DNA of 64,000 nt from Acidovorax sp. NB1. GTDB taxonomy: Bacteria > Pseudomonadota > Gammaproteobacteria > Burkholderiales > Burkholderiaceae_C. Each line of letters opens with the position of its first letter. Position 1 is the stretch's first letter. This document shows positions 8,755 through 17,177 of this stretch, one piece after another. The notes under the pieces are model-generated. The model saw nothing but the letters and a program-made list of their open reading frames with translations, did not search any database and was not told the origin of the DNA. Location: positions 1 to 64,000 of the forward strand of contig NZ_BJHU01000058.1 in the NCBI RefSeq assembly GCF_005405905.1, in the 5' to 3' direction. The position numbers and the translations under genes are program-made.

Positions 8755-10896
8755 TCAAAACGTGTAGTCCAGCGACACCTGCAGGCTGCGGGGCGTGCCA
8801 GGCACCACAGCGGCAAAGCCTGCGGCGGTGGTCGATCCGTCCAGGTAGTAGCGGCGGTTGCCCGCGTTCTTCAGGTTGGCCTGTATCCGCACGCCACCCG
8901 CAAACTGGTAGCCCACGGCCAGGTCCGCCACGGTGTAGCCGGGCAGGCGCCACAGGTTGTCGTTGGCGGTGAACTTGTCGCCCTGGTGCACCAGGCCGCC
9001 ACCCACCCACAGGCCGGGCAGCTGGGGCAGGCGGTACTGCGTCCACAGCGATGCGGTGCGGCGCGTGGCCAGCCCCACGCGGTTGCCCACGTTGGCACCG
9101 GCTACGGTGTCTGCCAGCACCTTGGGGTCGTGGAAGCTCGCATTGGCCGTCACCGTCCAGCCGGGGGTGATGCGGCCTTGCAGCTCCAGCTCGATGCCCT
9201 TGATGCGCTGGCGGGCGGTCAGCACCGAGTAGCCCGGGTGCGCGGGGTCGTTGGCGGGGGCGTTGGTGAACTCCAGGTCAAAGGCCGACACGGTGGTCAT
9301 CAGGCGCTGGTCCAGCCATTCCTGCTTCCAGCCCACTTCCAGCTGCTTGCCCTCCGAAGGCGGGGCCGACTGCGCGCCCCACACCAGCGTGCCCGAGTTG
9401 GCCTGGAACGAGCGCGCGTGGCTGGCGTAGACCATGCTGCCCGGGCGCGGCTGCCAGGTCAGTGCGGCGCTGGGCTGGGTCTTGCCCAGGTCGGTGACGG
9501 GGGTGGTGTAGGCGTCCTTGAAGCGGTCATGGCGCAGGCCCAGCAGCAGGCCAAAGTCGCCCAGCGTCAGGCGGTCCTGCACAAACAGGCCGGTGTTGCG
9601 TGCATCCGTGGACAGCCGGGTCACGCCCGTGGAAGCCACGGGCGGCACCAGGCCCGCGATGGGGTTGTAGAGGTCGATGGTGCCCAGGTTGCCCCGGGTG
9701 ACTGCGCCGTAGATGCCTGCATTGGCGCGCCAGTCCAGGCCCGCCAGCAGCTGGTGCTGCACGGCTCCGGTCTGCACCTTGGCGCGCAGTTCGGCCAGCG
9801 CGGTGTCCGAGGTGTATTCCTGCCCTGGCGCCAGCCAGTAGCCGCGCGTCACCTTGCCATTGGTGACGGGGCCCATGGGCGAGGGGAGGTTCACGTTGCG
9901 GTTGGTTTCGTTGCGCGAGAGGTGAACGCGGCCTTCGATGCCGTTGGCGAAGCGGTGCAGCAGCTCGGTGGAGTAAAAGCGCAGGCTCCCTTTGGTGTTG
10001 AGCCAGCGCTCGCCATAGAACGCACCCACGGGCAGCACATCGGCGCTGCGTGGGTTCTTGGGGTCGGGTACGGCCAGGCCTACGGTCGATACGCCCTCGC
10101 TGCTCTGGGTCTCGGCCTGCGCGCGCCAGAGGGTGTCGGGCGTGATCTGCCACTCCAGGCTGCCCGCCACGCCCTGTTTGCGCGGTGTGTTGCCATCCAC
10201 AAAACTGCCGCCCCGGCTGGCGCCGCCGTCCAGGCGGTAGCGCAGCGTGCCATCGGCATTGAGCGGGCCGGTCAGGTCGAAGTCGGCACTGCGCCAGCCA
10301 TGGCTGCCTGCGCCGATCTTCACCGTGCGCAGGGCCTCGGCCTGGGGCCGCTTGCTCATGTAGTTGATGAGGCCGCCGGGCGCGACCTGGCCAAACTCCA
10401 GCGCGGCAGGGCCCTTGATGACTTCCACGCGGTCGATGTTGAACAGCGGTGGGTCCAGCAGGTGCGAGAACTTGGCGCCGTCGCGCAGGTAGTTGTTGAT
10501 GTTGTTGGCCCACAGCCCCCGGATAGCGAACTGCGAGTACGAGCCGTAGTACTCGGTGCGCGCCGACACGCCCGATGCGTTGCGCAGCACGTCGCGTTCG
10601 GTGGTGGCCATCTGCTGCTCCAGCAGCGCGCCGTCGATCACGCTGACCGAGCGCGGCGTCTCCAGCACCGACAAGCCCAGGCGCGAGCTGCTTTGTGCGC
10701 GGCGCGCGGGCGTGGCGGCGGCGCCTGCGGTGGAGTCCACCACATCCACCTGGCGCAGAGAGGGTGCGGCTGTGGTGGTGGCGGGAGCGGCGGGGGCCGT
10801 GTCGTCGGTCTTGGCCGTCTGTGCCTGGGCGGTGCCGTACAGGGCCAGCAGCACGGCCTGGGCGATGGCGGTGCGCAGAAGATGATGGTGGATCAT
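8755..10896 (-). CDS. TonB-dependent siderophore receptor
   Basis: This is a 713-residue outer-membrane receptor of the siderophore type. It has a signal peptide ending GTAQAQ, a TonB-box-like LRQVDVVDS, and a plug domain with VLETPRSVSVIDGALLE and VIKGPAALEFGQVAPGG. The barrel ends in DYTF. The sequence directly upstream of the ATG is an interspersed repeat rather than a Shine-Dalgarno site, so translation initiation may be weak or structured. It lies between a DUF4198 gene and another receptor in the same direction, with gaps of 161 and 126 bp, and is probably co-transcribed with them. The ligand is not known. Confidence 0.9.
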   Translation of the reverse strand: MIHHHLLRTAIAQAVLLALYGTAQAQTAKTDDTAPAAPATTTAAPSLRQVDVVDSTAGAAATPARRAQSSSRLGLSVLETPRSVSVIDGALLEQQMATTERDVLRNASGVSARTEYYGSYSQFAIRGLWANNINNYLRDGAKFSHLLDPPLFNIDRVEVIKGPAALEFGQVAPGGLINYMSKRPQAEALRTVKIGAGSHGWRSADFDLTGPLNADGTLRYRLDGGASRGGSFVDGNTPRKQGVAGSLEWQITPDTLWRAQAETQSSEGVSTVGLAVPDPKNPRSADVLPVGAFYGERWLNTKGSLRFYSTELLHRFANGIEGRVHLSRNETNRNVNLPSPMGPVTNGKVTRGYWLAPGQEYTSDTALAELRAKVQTGAVQHQLLAGLDWRANAGIYGAVTRGNLGTIDLYNPIAGLVPPVASTGVTRLSTDARNTGLFVQDRLTLGDFGLLLGLRHDRFKDAYTTPVTDLGKTQPSAALTWQPRPGSMVYASHARSFQANSGTLVWGAQSAPPSEGKQLEVGWKQEWLDQRLMTTVSAFDLEFTNAPANDPAHPGYSVLTARQRIKGIELELQGRITPGWTVTANASFHDPKVLADTVAGANVGNRVGLATRRTASLWTQYRLPQLPGLWVGGGLVHQGDKFTANDNLWRLPGYTVADLAVGYQFAGGVRIQANLKNAGNRRYYLDGSTTAAGFAAVVPGTPRSLQVSLDYTF

Positions 10897-10897
10897 A

Positions 10898-10946
10898 TGC
10901 TATTGATTTAGTAGCTTAAAACCGATGTGCAGAGCGCGGAGAAGCC
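10898..10946 (+). repeat. Interspersed repeat, copy 3, abutting a start codon
   Basis: The core TGCTATTGATTTAGTAGCT is followed by a GCGCGGAGAAGCC tail, matching copies at 17077 and 55048. It begins two bases upstream of the receptor ATG at 10896 and so occupies the position of its ribosome binding site. Confidence 0.65.
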
Positions 10947-11030
10947 TTTTTCTTTCAAAAAAAAGGCGCGGCGCAGCCACAAAAAACCCGTGGCGCTGCG
11001 GCGCTGCACGGGTGGGGCAGGTTCACGGTG
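10944..11030. other. Intercistronic hairpins
   Basis: Two possible hairpins follow the repeat: GCCTTTTT paired with AAAAAGGC (10944-10967), and a GC-rich one built from GCAGCCAC and GTGGCGCTGC. They lie between the DUF4198 gene and the receptor at 8755-10896. They could reduce read-through or stabilise processed mRNA within the operon. Confidence 0.4.
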
Positions 11031-11057
11031 GTGCAGGGGCCCGATGGGCCCCGCAGA

Positions 11058-11798
11058 TCAGTGGCCCTTGGCGGGTGGCTCGGGCAGCGCGGGCGACGCC
11101 ATGCCGTCCTTCTGCACAAAGCTCAGCGTGGTCACGTAGCTGGCTTCGCCATAAGGCTTGCCCTGGGCTTCGCCGGCGGTCTTGTCGCTGTGCTTGACTT
11201 CGGCCACGTACTGGCCCTTCCAGGGCAGGGCAAAGGTCACCGTGCCGTCGTCGCCGCTTTGTTCGCCGCGCGACCAGCCCGAGGGCGCCACCATTTCCAC
11301 CTGCACCTTGGGCAGGGGGGCGCCGTTGAACACCACCTTGAACTCGCCGGGCTTGCCGGTGGGCACCAGGTCCAGTGCCTTGGCATTGGCTTCGGTGGCC
11401 TGGCCCGCGTGGGCCACCCAGCGCGCGGCGGGCACCCACAGCATGGCGGGCTGGTTGCGTTTGCTGCGGTCGATCAGTGGGTAGCTGGCCGTAGCAAACA
11501 GCGCCTGCGCATCGGCTTGCGTGGTGTAGCTGAAGGCGTCCTTGCCCAGCTTGCCTTCCAGGCGCTGCGTGCCTGCCGCACGGCGCTGGTCGAGTGCGGG
11601 CGCACCCAGGAACTTGTCGAGCGCGCCGGGCGAGGATTCGCGCAGGTTTTCATTGAACTCACCAAAGTGCAGGCGGGCCTGGCCGCCCGCGTTTTCCAGC
11701 CACACCTGGTGGGCGTGGGCGCTGGTGACGGCCGCGATGGACGCGCAGGCGAGCAGGGTGGCGAGCAGCGGGGCCTTGAGGCGCAGGGACGATGGCAT
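11058..11798 (-). CDS. DUF4198-domain periplasmic protein
   Basis: The 246-residue protein has a signal peptide ending SAHAH and belongs to the DUF4198 family, whose members are periplasmic and often sit beside metal or siderophore transport genes. The mature N-terminus HQVWLENAGGQARLHFGEFNENL (quoted in part) and the later PLPKVQVEMVAPSGW and TVTFALPWKGQYV are typical. A good AAGGAAA ribosome site lies upstream of the start. It sits between two TonB receptors in the same direction. The family has been linked to nickel or cobalt uptake as well as iron, so the operon need not carry iron only. The function here is inferred from context. Confidence 0.8.
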   Translation of the reverse strand: MPSSLRLKAPLLATLLACASIAAVTSAHAHQVWLENAGGQARLHFGEFNENLRESSPGALDKFLGAPALDQRRAAGTQRLEGKLGKDAFSYTTQADAQALFATASYPLIDRSKRNQPAMLWVPAARWVAHAGQATEANAKALDLVPTGKPGEFKVVFNGAPLPKVQVEMVAPSGWSRGEQSGDDGTVTFALPWKGQYVAEVKHSDKTAGEAQGKPYGEASYVTTLSFVQKDGMASPALPEPPAKGH

Positions 11799-11972
11799 GG
11801 CAGTTTCCTTTCGGTGGTTTCAACAAAAATTGGTGAGTGCACAGGGCGTGCGCGCCCCCGGCGGGGCCACGCGCAATACCTGTGCGAAAGAAGTTGGCTG
11901 CCTGCGCCCGGTGGTCAGGCGCTGGGTGGCTGGTTGCCGGGCGGCTGGCTGAACGGCGCCGCCCGGGGTGCG

Positions 11973-14222
11973 TCAGAAATCGACGCTGGCGCTCAAAGAG
12001 AACGTGCGTGGTGCGCCCACCACCAGGTAGCCCGCGCCGGGGTAGCCGCCCGACGAGGCCCAGTAGTTGCGGTTGGTCGCGTTGTCCACACGGGCGCGCA
12101 GGGTCACCAGGCGGCCCTGCACCTCGGTGAGGTAGCGCACGCCCAGGTCCAGGCGGTTCCAGCCCGGCACGCGCAGGGTGTTGGTGGCGTTGGCATAAAC
12201 GGCGCCGGTGTGCACCAGGCGGCCGTCCACGGCCAGGCCGCTCACGCCGGGCACATCCCATTCGGCGCCCACGTTGGCCTGCAGCTTGGGCACGCCAATC
12301 ACGCGGCGGCCGTCGGTGCTGGCGGCACCGGTGTTCTGCTGCTTGGCATCCAGCCAGGTCAGGCCGCCCAGCAGGCGCAGGCCCTTGGTGGCCTCGCCCT
12401 GCACGGCCAGTTCGATGCCCTGGTGGCGGTCCCGGCCATTGCTGCGGAACAGGTTGTCGCTGCCCACATAGGCGCGCGGCTTGGTGGTGGAGAACAGGGC
12501 CACGCTGCCGCCCACGCGGCCGCCGTCCAACTTCACGCCCACTTCTTTTTGCCTGGAGACATAGGGCTCCAGCATCTCGCCCCGGTTGGCGGCCGTGCTG
12601 GGCGCGGTCTGGCCCTGGCTCAGGCCTTCCACATAGTTGGCATACACCGACACGCCCTTGTCCAGCTTGTAGACGGCGGCCAGCAGCAGGCTGGTGCGGC
12701 TCTGGTCGTAGCGGTCGGTCTGCACGGCCGTGCCGTAGGCGTAGTTGGCGATCTCCAGCGACTGGTGGCGCAGGCCGGCCGTGAGCAGCAGGCGGTTGCC
12801 GAGCAGCGACAGGGTGTCGCCAAAGGCCAGGCTGCTCAGGCGCGTGCTGCCCGTCAGGCGCGGGTCGGCCAGGTCGCCGCCCCGGAGGGTGTTGGTGCTC
12901 AGGGCGGGCAGGGCCGAGGACACGGGGTGGTAGAGGTTGGTGGCCTGCGTGTTGCCAAAGTCCATGGCATACGCGTTCTTCTTGTCTGCGCTGAAGTGCG
13001 AGGCCACCAGCACCCATTCATGCCCCACGCTGCCGGTCTGCAGCTTGCCGCGCAGGCCCAGCTCGCCGGTGTTCACGCTGTCTTTGCGGGTGTTGTCAAA
13101 ACGGTAGGTGGTGCCTGCGCCCGTGCTGCTGTTGGCCACCGTGAGGTTGGCCAGCGAATTCGCCTCGGTGCCCCGGCGCGCGCCAGCAGCCGCCCAGCCG
13201 GTCACGTTGGGCGTGATGTCCCACTCGCCGCGCAGCGTGCCAAAGGTGTCGCGCTCGTTGGAATAGGTCCAGGGCTGGGCGAAGTTGGTGGCGTTGTCGG
13301 GTGCCGTGGGTACCTGCGTGGCGGTGGCGCCCAGCGTCACGTTGGTGCGGGTGTTCTTGAGCTTGTGCTCCTGCCAGCCGATGTCGCCCGACAGGCGCAC
13401 GTCGCGGCTGCGCCAGTCCAGGCCCACAGCCAGCAGGCCCAGTTGCACATCTTCATCCTTCACACCGGTGCCGCCATTGTGCGAGGCGGCATTCACGCGG
13501 ATGCCGGTGTTGCCGTCCGGCCCGAAGCGGCGGGCCACGTCGGCGGCCACCTGCGTCTGGCCACCGCTGGCCACGCCAAAGGTCACGCGGTTCAGGGGCT
13601 CGTTGGGCGCACGCTTGGGCAGCAGGTTGATGCTGCCGCCAATGCCGCCGCCATTGGGGCTTGCACCGTTCAAAAAGGCCGATGCACCGCGCAGCACCTC
13701 CACGCGCTCGAACAGCTCGGTGGCGATGTACTGGCGCGGCAGCAGGCTGTACAGGCCGTTGTACGCCGTGTCGTCCGACCCCAGCAGGAAGCCGCGAATG
13801 AAGTACGACTCCTGGAAATTGCCAAAGCCCCGCGCCACGCGCACCGTGGGGTCGTTCTGCAGCACGTCGCCCACGCTGCGGGCGTGGCGGTCCTGGATCA
13901 GCTCGTTGGTGTAGCTGGTGATGGAGAACGGTGTCTCCATCGCGTCCTTGGTGCCCAGGATGCCCGCGCGGCCGCCACGGGCCACCTGGCCGCCGGGGTA
14001 GGCGGGCGAGAGGCCCTGGGCCGAAGCGTCTGCACTGGCGTTCACGGTGACGGTGGACAGGGTCTTGGCCTCGCCCGCAGTGGCGGGGGCGGCGGCTTGC
14101 TGCGCATGCAGCGCAGGTGCGGCCAGGGCCAGCACCATCACGGCCGCAGCCAGTGCAACAGGGGTGGCAGAAAACGCAGGGCGCAGCAGCGGGGCGGTGT
14201 GGGGTGAGGGTGCGGAACGCAT
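11973..14222 (-). CDS. TonB-dependent siderophore receptor
   Basis: This 749-residue receptor has a signal peptide ending PALHAQ, a TonB-box-like LSTVTVNAS, and a plug domain with METPFSITSYTNELIQ and VLRGASAFLNGASPNGGG, the latter typical of ferrichrome/FhuE-like receptors. The plug also contains LLGSDDTAYNGLYSLLPRQY. The barrel ends in SASVDF. The start at 14222 gives a normal signal peptide; the frame is open a further 21 codons upstream but none of the starts has a strong ribosome site. It lies 28 bp after a 74-residue membrane-protein gene and may depend on translation from it. It is the first receptor in the operon. Confidence 0.9.
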   Translation of the reverse strand: MRSAPSPHTAPLLRPAFSATPVALAAAVMVLALAAPALHAQQAAAPATAGEAKTLSTVTVNASADASAQGLSPAYPGGQVARGGRAGILGTKDAMETPFSITSYTNELIQDRHARSVGDVLQNDPTVRVARGFGNFQESYFIRGFLLGSDDTAYNGLYSLLPRQYIATELFERVEVLRGASAFLNGASPNGGGIGGSINLLPKRAPNEPLNRVTFGVASGGQTQVAADVARRFGPDGNTGIRVNAASHNGGTGVKDEDVQLGLLAVGLDWRSRDVRLSGDIGWQEHKLKNTRTNVTLGATATQVPTAPDNATNFAQPWTYSNERDTFGTLRGEWDITPNVTGWAAAGARRGTEANSLANLTVANSSTGAGTTYRFDNTRKDSVNTGELGLRGKLQTGSVGHEWVLVASHFSADKKNAYAMDFGNTQATNLYHPVSSALPALSTNTLRGGDLADPRLTGSTRLSSLAFGDTLSLLGNRLLLTAGLRHQSLEIANYAYGTAVQTDRYDQSRTSLLLAAVYKLDKGVSVYANYVEGLSQGQTAPSTAANRGEMLEPYVSRQKEVGVKLDGGRVGGSVALFSTTKPRAYVGSDNLFRSNGRDRHQGIELAVQGEATKGLRLLGGLTWLDAKQQNTGAASTDGRRVIGVPKLQANVGAEWDVPGVSGLAVDGRLVHTGAVYANATNTLRVPGWNRLDLGVRYLTEVQGRLVTLRARVDNATNRNYWASSGGYPGAGYLVVGAPRTFSLSASVDF

Positions 14223-14250
14223 GGAGAAGAAGATCAAAGAAACAAGGAAC

Positions 14251-14475
14251 TCAGCGCGGAGCAGAGGAAGACGTGCCGGAAACATCGGCTGCGGCAGCCG
14301 ACGTGCGTGGCCAGCTGTACCAGCCCATCACCGCCACCGGCACACCCAGCGCCACCCACGACCACCAGTCGCCCCAGGTGTCGGACACCAGGGCCGTGAG
14401 CAGCCCGGTGGTGGAGAGCACGCCCATCACGATGGGCCAGCCCCACAGGGTCCAGAAAGGGTTGGGCTTTTTCAT
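14251..14475 (-). CDS. Small two-helix membrane protein of the receptor operon
   Basis: This 74-residue protein has two hydrophobic segments, LWGWPIVMGVLSTTGLLTAL and WWSWVALGVPVAVMGWYSW, joined by the short acidic loop SDTWGD. It is therefore predicted to sit in the inner membrane with both ends on the same side. Its ATG overlaps the stop of the PepSY gene as ATGA, a classic coupling arrangement, which strongly supports it as a real gene. I recognise no named domain. Its place between a PepSY protein and a siderophore receptor suggests a role in handling imported siderophore, as an inference. Confidence 0.75.
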   Translation of the reverse strand: MKKPNPFWTLWGWPIVMGVLSTTGLLTALVSDTWGDWWSWVALGVPVAVMGWYSWPRTSAAAADVSGTSSSAPR

Positions 14476-15674
14476 GCGGCCCCCTCGGTGGTGCGCGCCG
14501 CGCCCGATGCCGGCAATGCGCCGCCTGCAAAACCGCCCGTGGGGTTGCCAGCCGCGTGGGCCGAAGGGCTCGCCGTCTGCACGCCTTTGCGCAGCCACAG
14601 ATACAGCCCGCTGCCCAACACCACGATGGTGGCGATGTCGAGCAGCGCCCAGAGGATCTTCATCGGCATGCCGCCGTAGTCGCCAAAGTGCAGCGGCTGC
14701 GACACCAGCAGCGCCGTCAGGTACCACGGCAGCGTGGGCGACGCGGTGACCTGCGCCGTGCGCGCATCCACCAGCACCGGTTGGAGCAGCTTGGAGGTGA
14801 GCGGCTCGTTGCCGCGCATGAAAAACGTGTTGTGGTGCGGGCTGGAAAATGCCGTGCCCGGGAACGCAATGAACGACAGCTTGGTGCCTGGCGCCTGGGC
14901 CTGCGCCACCTCCAGCGCCTGCTGCAGCGGCCCCCGCTCGGCAGCGGGCACGGTGGGCTGGCCTTCATAGGGCTTGAGCAGCACCGAGAGCTGGTCGTAC
15001 TGCCAGTACTTGATGAGCAGGTCGGCCCACGTGTTGATCATGCCCGTGCCGCCCACCACAAACGCCCACACCAGCGTGACGATGCCCAGCAGGTTGTGCA
15101 GGTCCAGCCACTTCACCCGAGTGGAGCGGTCCCGCCGCACCTCGCCAAACGCCAGCTTGCGCATGAACGGCGCATACAGCACCACGCCCGTGACGATGGC
15201 CACCAGCAGAAGCAAGCCCATGAAACCCAGGAACAGCTTGCCCGGCAGCCCCGCGAACAGGTCTACATGCAGGCGGAACATCACATGCATGAAACCCTCG
15301 TCAAACCGTGGCTGCGCCAGCACCTGCGCCGTGCGCGCATCCACCGCCACCGACTTGAAATCGTCCGTGGGCGCCGGTGTGGGTGTGAGCGTGACGAACC
15401 ACACGTTGTTGTCGTCCTCGGCGTGCGACGCGAACTGCACCACGCGCTCGGGGTGCAGCGCGTGCGCGGTGGCCAGCACCTTGTCGAGGCTGGCGCGCGG
15501 CGTGTTGGCGGGCATGGCGGGCGCTTCGACCTCGGTACCCAACAGGTGGCCAATTTCGTGGTGAAAGATCAGCGGCAGGCCGGTAATGCACAGCAGCAGC
15601 ATGAAGACGGTGCACACCAGGCTGGACCACTTGTGGGTCCAGCTCCAGCGGCGCAGGGCGGTGGGGCTCAGCAT
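14472..15674 (-). CDS. PepSY-associated transmembrane protein
   Basis: The 400-residue inner-membrane protein belongs to the PepSY_TM family, often found with siderophore receptors and thought to reduce ferric siderophores or handle electrons at the membrane. It has an N-terminal helix (SLVCTVFMLLLCITGLPLIF), a periplasmic loop of about 100 residues, helices around FLGFMGLLLLVAIVTGVVLY and LGIVTLVWAFVVGGTGMI, and a final helix near LLDIATIVVLGSGLYLWLRK. Conserved histidines (TWxHKW-like WTHKWSS, HHEIGH, LHVDLF, DLHNLLG) could bind heme. The start at 15674 begins directly before the first helix; a GTG/ATG 60 bases further upstream is possible. It is the first gene of the operon. Confidence 0.85.
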   Translation of the reverse strand: MLSPTALRRWSWTHKWSSLVCTVFMLLLCITGLPLIFHHEIGHLLGTEVEAPAMPANTPRASLDKVLATAHALHPERVVQFASHAEDDNNVWFVTLTPTPAPTDDFKSVAVDARTAQVLAQPRFDEGFMHVMFRLHVDLFAGLPGKLFLGFMGLLLLVAIVTGVVLYAPFMRKLAFGEVRRDRSTRVKWLDLHNLLGIVTLVWAFVVGGTGMINTWADLLIKYWQYDQLSVLLKPYEGQPTVPAAERGPLQQALEVAQAQAPGTKLSFIAFPGTAFSSPHHNTFFMRGNEPLTSKLLQPVLVDARTAQVTASPTLPWYLTALLVSQPLHFGDYGGMPMKILWALLDIATIVVLGSGLYLWLRKGVQTASPSAHAAGNPTGGFAGGALPASGAARTTEGAA

Positions 15675-15896
15675 GGCGTGGGGGCGGGGTGGCAAGGGCC
15701 GTCGGGCAGTCGCACCACCGTCAGCGCCGCCCACGGCACGGGGCGCGCTGTCGCAACAGAGAAGGCGAAAAAGTGCTTCATCAAGCCAGACAACCCGGAA
15801 ACATCGAAAGACGGTGGGTGCTGGCTGCAGCCGGGAGGCCTGTTCAAAAAAGGCTCCGGGGGAGGGCTGTGGCTTGCGGAAACCTAATTTTACATT

Positions 15897-15915
15897 GCAA
15901 ATAGGAATTGTTTTT
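15897..15915 (-). promoter_or_regulatory. Possible Fur box of the receptor operon
   Basis: On the minus strand the 19 bases read AAAAACAATTCCTATTTGC. By eye this matches about 13 of 19 positions of the Fur-like sequence that I see more clearly at 22287. It lies upstream of the PepSY gene in an AT-rich stretch, where a Fur site would be expected. Confidence 0.45.
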
Positions 15916-16152
15916 ATTCGTGATTGCGTATGGAGTCGGGGTGTTGCGAAATCGGCTCCGCCTGCTGCCCATCAGGCGCTGTGCGGGAGGGGGGGGGTTG
16001 CGCGCAGGGGCTGCGGATACAGGGCGGGGTTGGAGTCTGCAGGCTATATTCCCATCGCCACAACACGCTGGTTTTGCAGGCATTCACACTTGCGTTTGAA
16101 AGCCGTGCATCGGCTTCAAACCCAGGCTGCGAGCCGCTTTCAGGAGAGTTCC

Positions 16153-16923
16153 GTGTCCACGATATCCCGCGCTGTTCAGCCTGCCGCGCACGCATCTGCG
16201 GCTTGCATGGGTGCCTTGTGTCGGGCGCTGCGCAGGGCTGCCTTGCTCGGGCCCGCTGTTCTGGCCATGCTGTGTGTGGGCAATGCACATGCCGCAGACG
16301 GAAACACATCCGCAGAGCAAAGGGCCCGGCTCGCAATAGCCCCCGAGTTTCGGCATCCCGACTTTGTCTGGACCACTGCAGAAGGCGACTTGAACGGCGA
16401 TGGCGTCCCCGATCTGGCCCTGTTACTGACAAAGCACAAAGGAGAAGGCCAGCGAGAGGAGCGGTTGCTTGTCCTGACCGGGAGGGCGGATGGCAGCTAT
16501 CAGGTGCTCTCAACGTCCGGCGAGTTCTGCCACCCCAGCAAGTTCTACAACCTGGAAATCAAGAACAATTCATTGTTCGTTCAGGCTGTCTACTACGCGG
16601 ACGCCGCCCGGTTCTCGGGCTTCACGCTGCAGTTCCGCTACAACGCCAAGATCAAAGACCTGGAACACATCGGAGAGCAGCAGGACGACGAAGATTATTC
16701 CAGCAACGCCTCCCACCGCGTGAGCCTCAACTACCTGACCAACGCCACCATTGATTCGCGGCGTGCTGGCAAGAAGTACAAGGAGGTGAGAGGCCGGATC
16801 GTTGATAGTCCGGGCGTGCTGCCTTTGAACGGGTTCGTCTGCGAGGGCTATGGCATGACGAGGTCATCGGTCTACCTGGATGAAAGTTTCAAGGTGCACA
16901 AGAAGGGCGGGACGCCGCCATGA
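16153..16923 (+). CDS. Secreted hypothetical protein with a D-x-N-G-D repeat motif
   Basis: I do not recognise this 256-residue protein. A GTG at 16153 is preceded by AGGAG and gives a long signal sequence ending GNAHAAD, so the product is probably periplasmic. The mature part contains EGDLNGDGVPDLALLL, which has the calcium-binding spacing of FG-GAP/VCBS or EF-hand-like repeats, and later a highly acidic QQDDEDYSSN. Cysteines in EFCHPS and FVCEGYG may form one disulfide. It stands alone between two leftward iron-uptake operons. It may be a beta-propeller fragment or a small lysozyme-inhibitor-like protein; neither is proven. Confidence 0.65.
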   Translation: MSTISRAVQPAAHASAACMGALCRALRRAALLGPAVLAMLCVGNAHAADGNTSAEQRARLAIAPEFRHPDFVWTTAEGDLNGDGVPDLALLLTKHKGEGQREERLLVLTGRADGSYQVLSTSGEFCHPSKFYNLEIKNNSLFVQAVYYADAARFSGFTLQFRYNAKIKDLEHIGEQQDDEDYSSNASHRVSLNYLTNATIDSRRAGKKYKEVRGRIVDSPGVLPLNGFVCEGYGMTRSSVYLDESFKVHKKGGTPP

Positions 16924-17076
16924 TGCGGAGCGGGTTCGTTGGAGGGGCTCGCAGCGCAATGGGCATGACCGTCACGCCGGGTTCTAAGCGCTCTACTGCG
17001 ACCCGTTCACTGCCCTTGTGAGGCATCCGGCGTTTGGCGCTCTGGCAAAAAGAGGTACTCCGATGGGTAGGTCTTT

Positions 17077-17126
17077 TGCTATTGAATTAGTAGCTATGAA
17101 GCGATGACCATCAGGCGGAAGAGGCC
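17077..17126 (+). repeat. Interspersed repeat, copy 4
   Basis: The core TGCTATTGAATTAGTAGCT is nearly identical to copy 3 and is followed by a GGCGGAAGAGGCC tail. It lies in the 254-bp space between the secreted protein and the 3' end of the siderophore receptor gene. Confidence 0.65.
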
Positions 17127-17177
17127 AAAATCTCTTGAAAAATTTGGGCTTGCCCCCTTCCGCCACTCACCCCCCCC

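Noticed and set aside
6532..10911. A 1459-codon open frame on the plus strand
   Set aside because: It runs antisense through two clear TonB receptor genes and shows no domain; long antisense frames are expected in high-GC DNA.
11028..14207. A 1059-codon open frame on the plus strand
   Set aside because: It is antisense to the DUF4198 and siderophore receptor genes, which have signal peptides and family motifs; the antisense product is low-complexity.
15586..16152. Long N-terminal extension of the secreted protein at 16153
   Set aside because: It covers the promoter region of the leftward operon; the GTG at 16153 has a ribosome site and starts a signal peptide.
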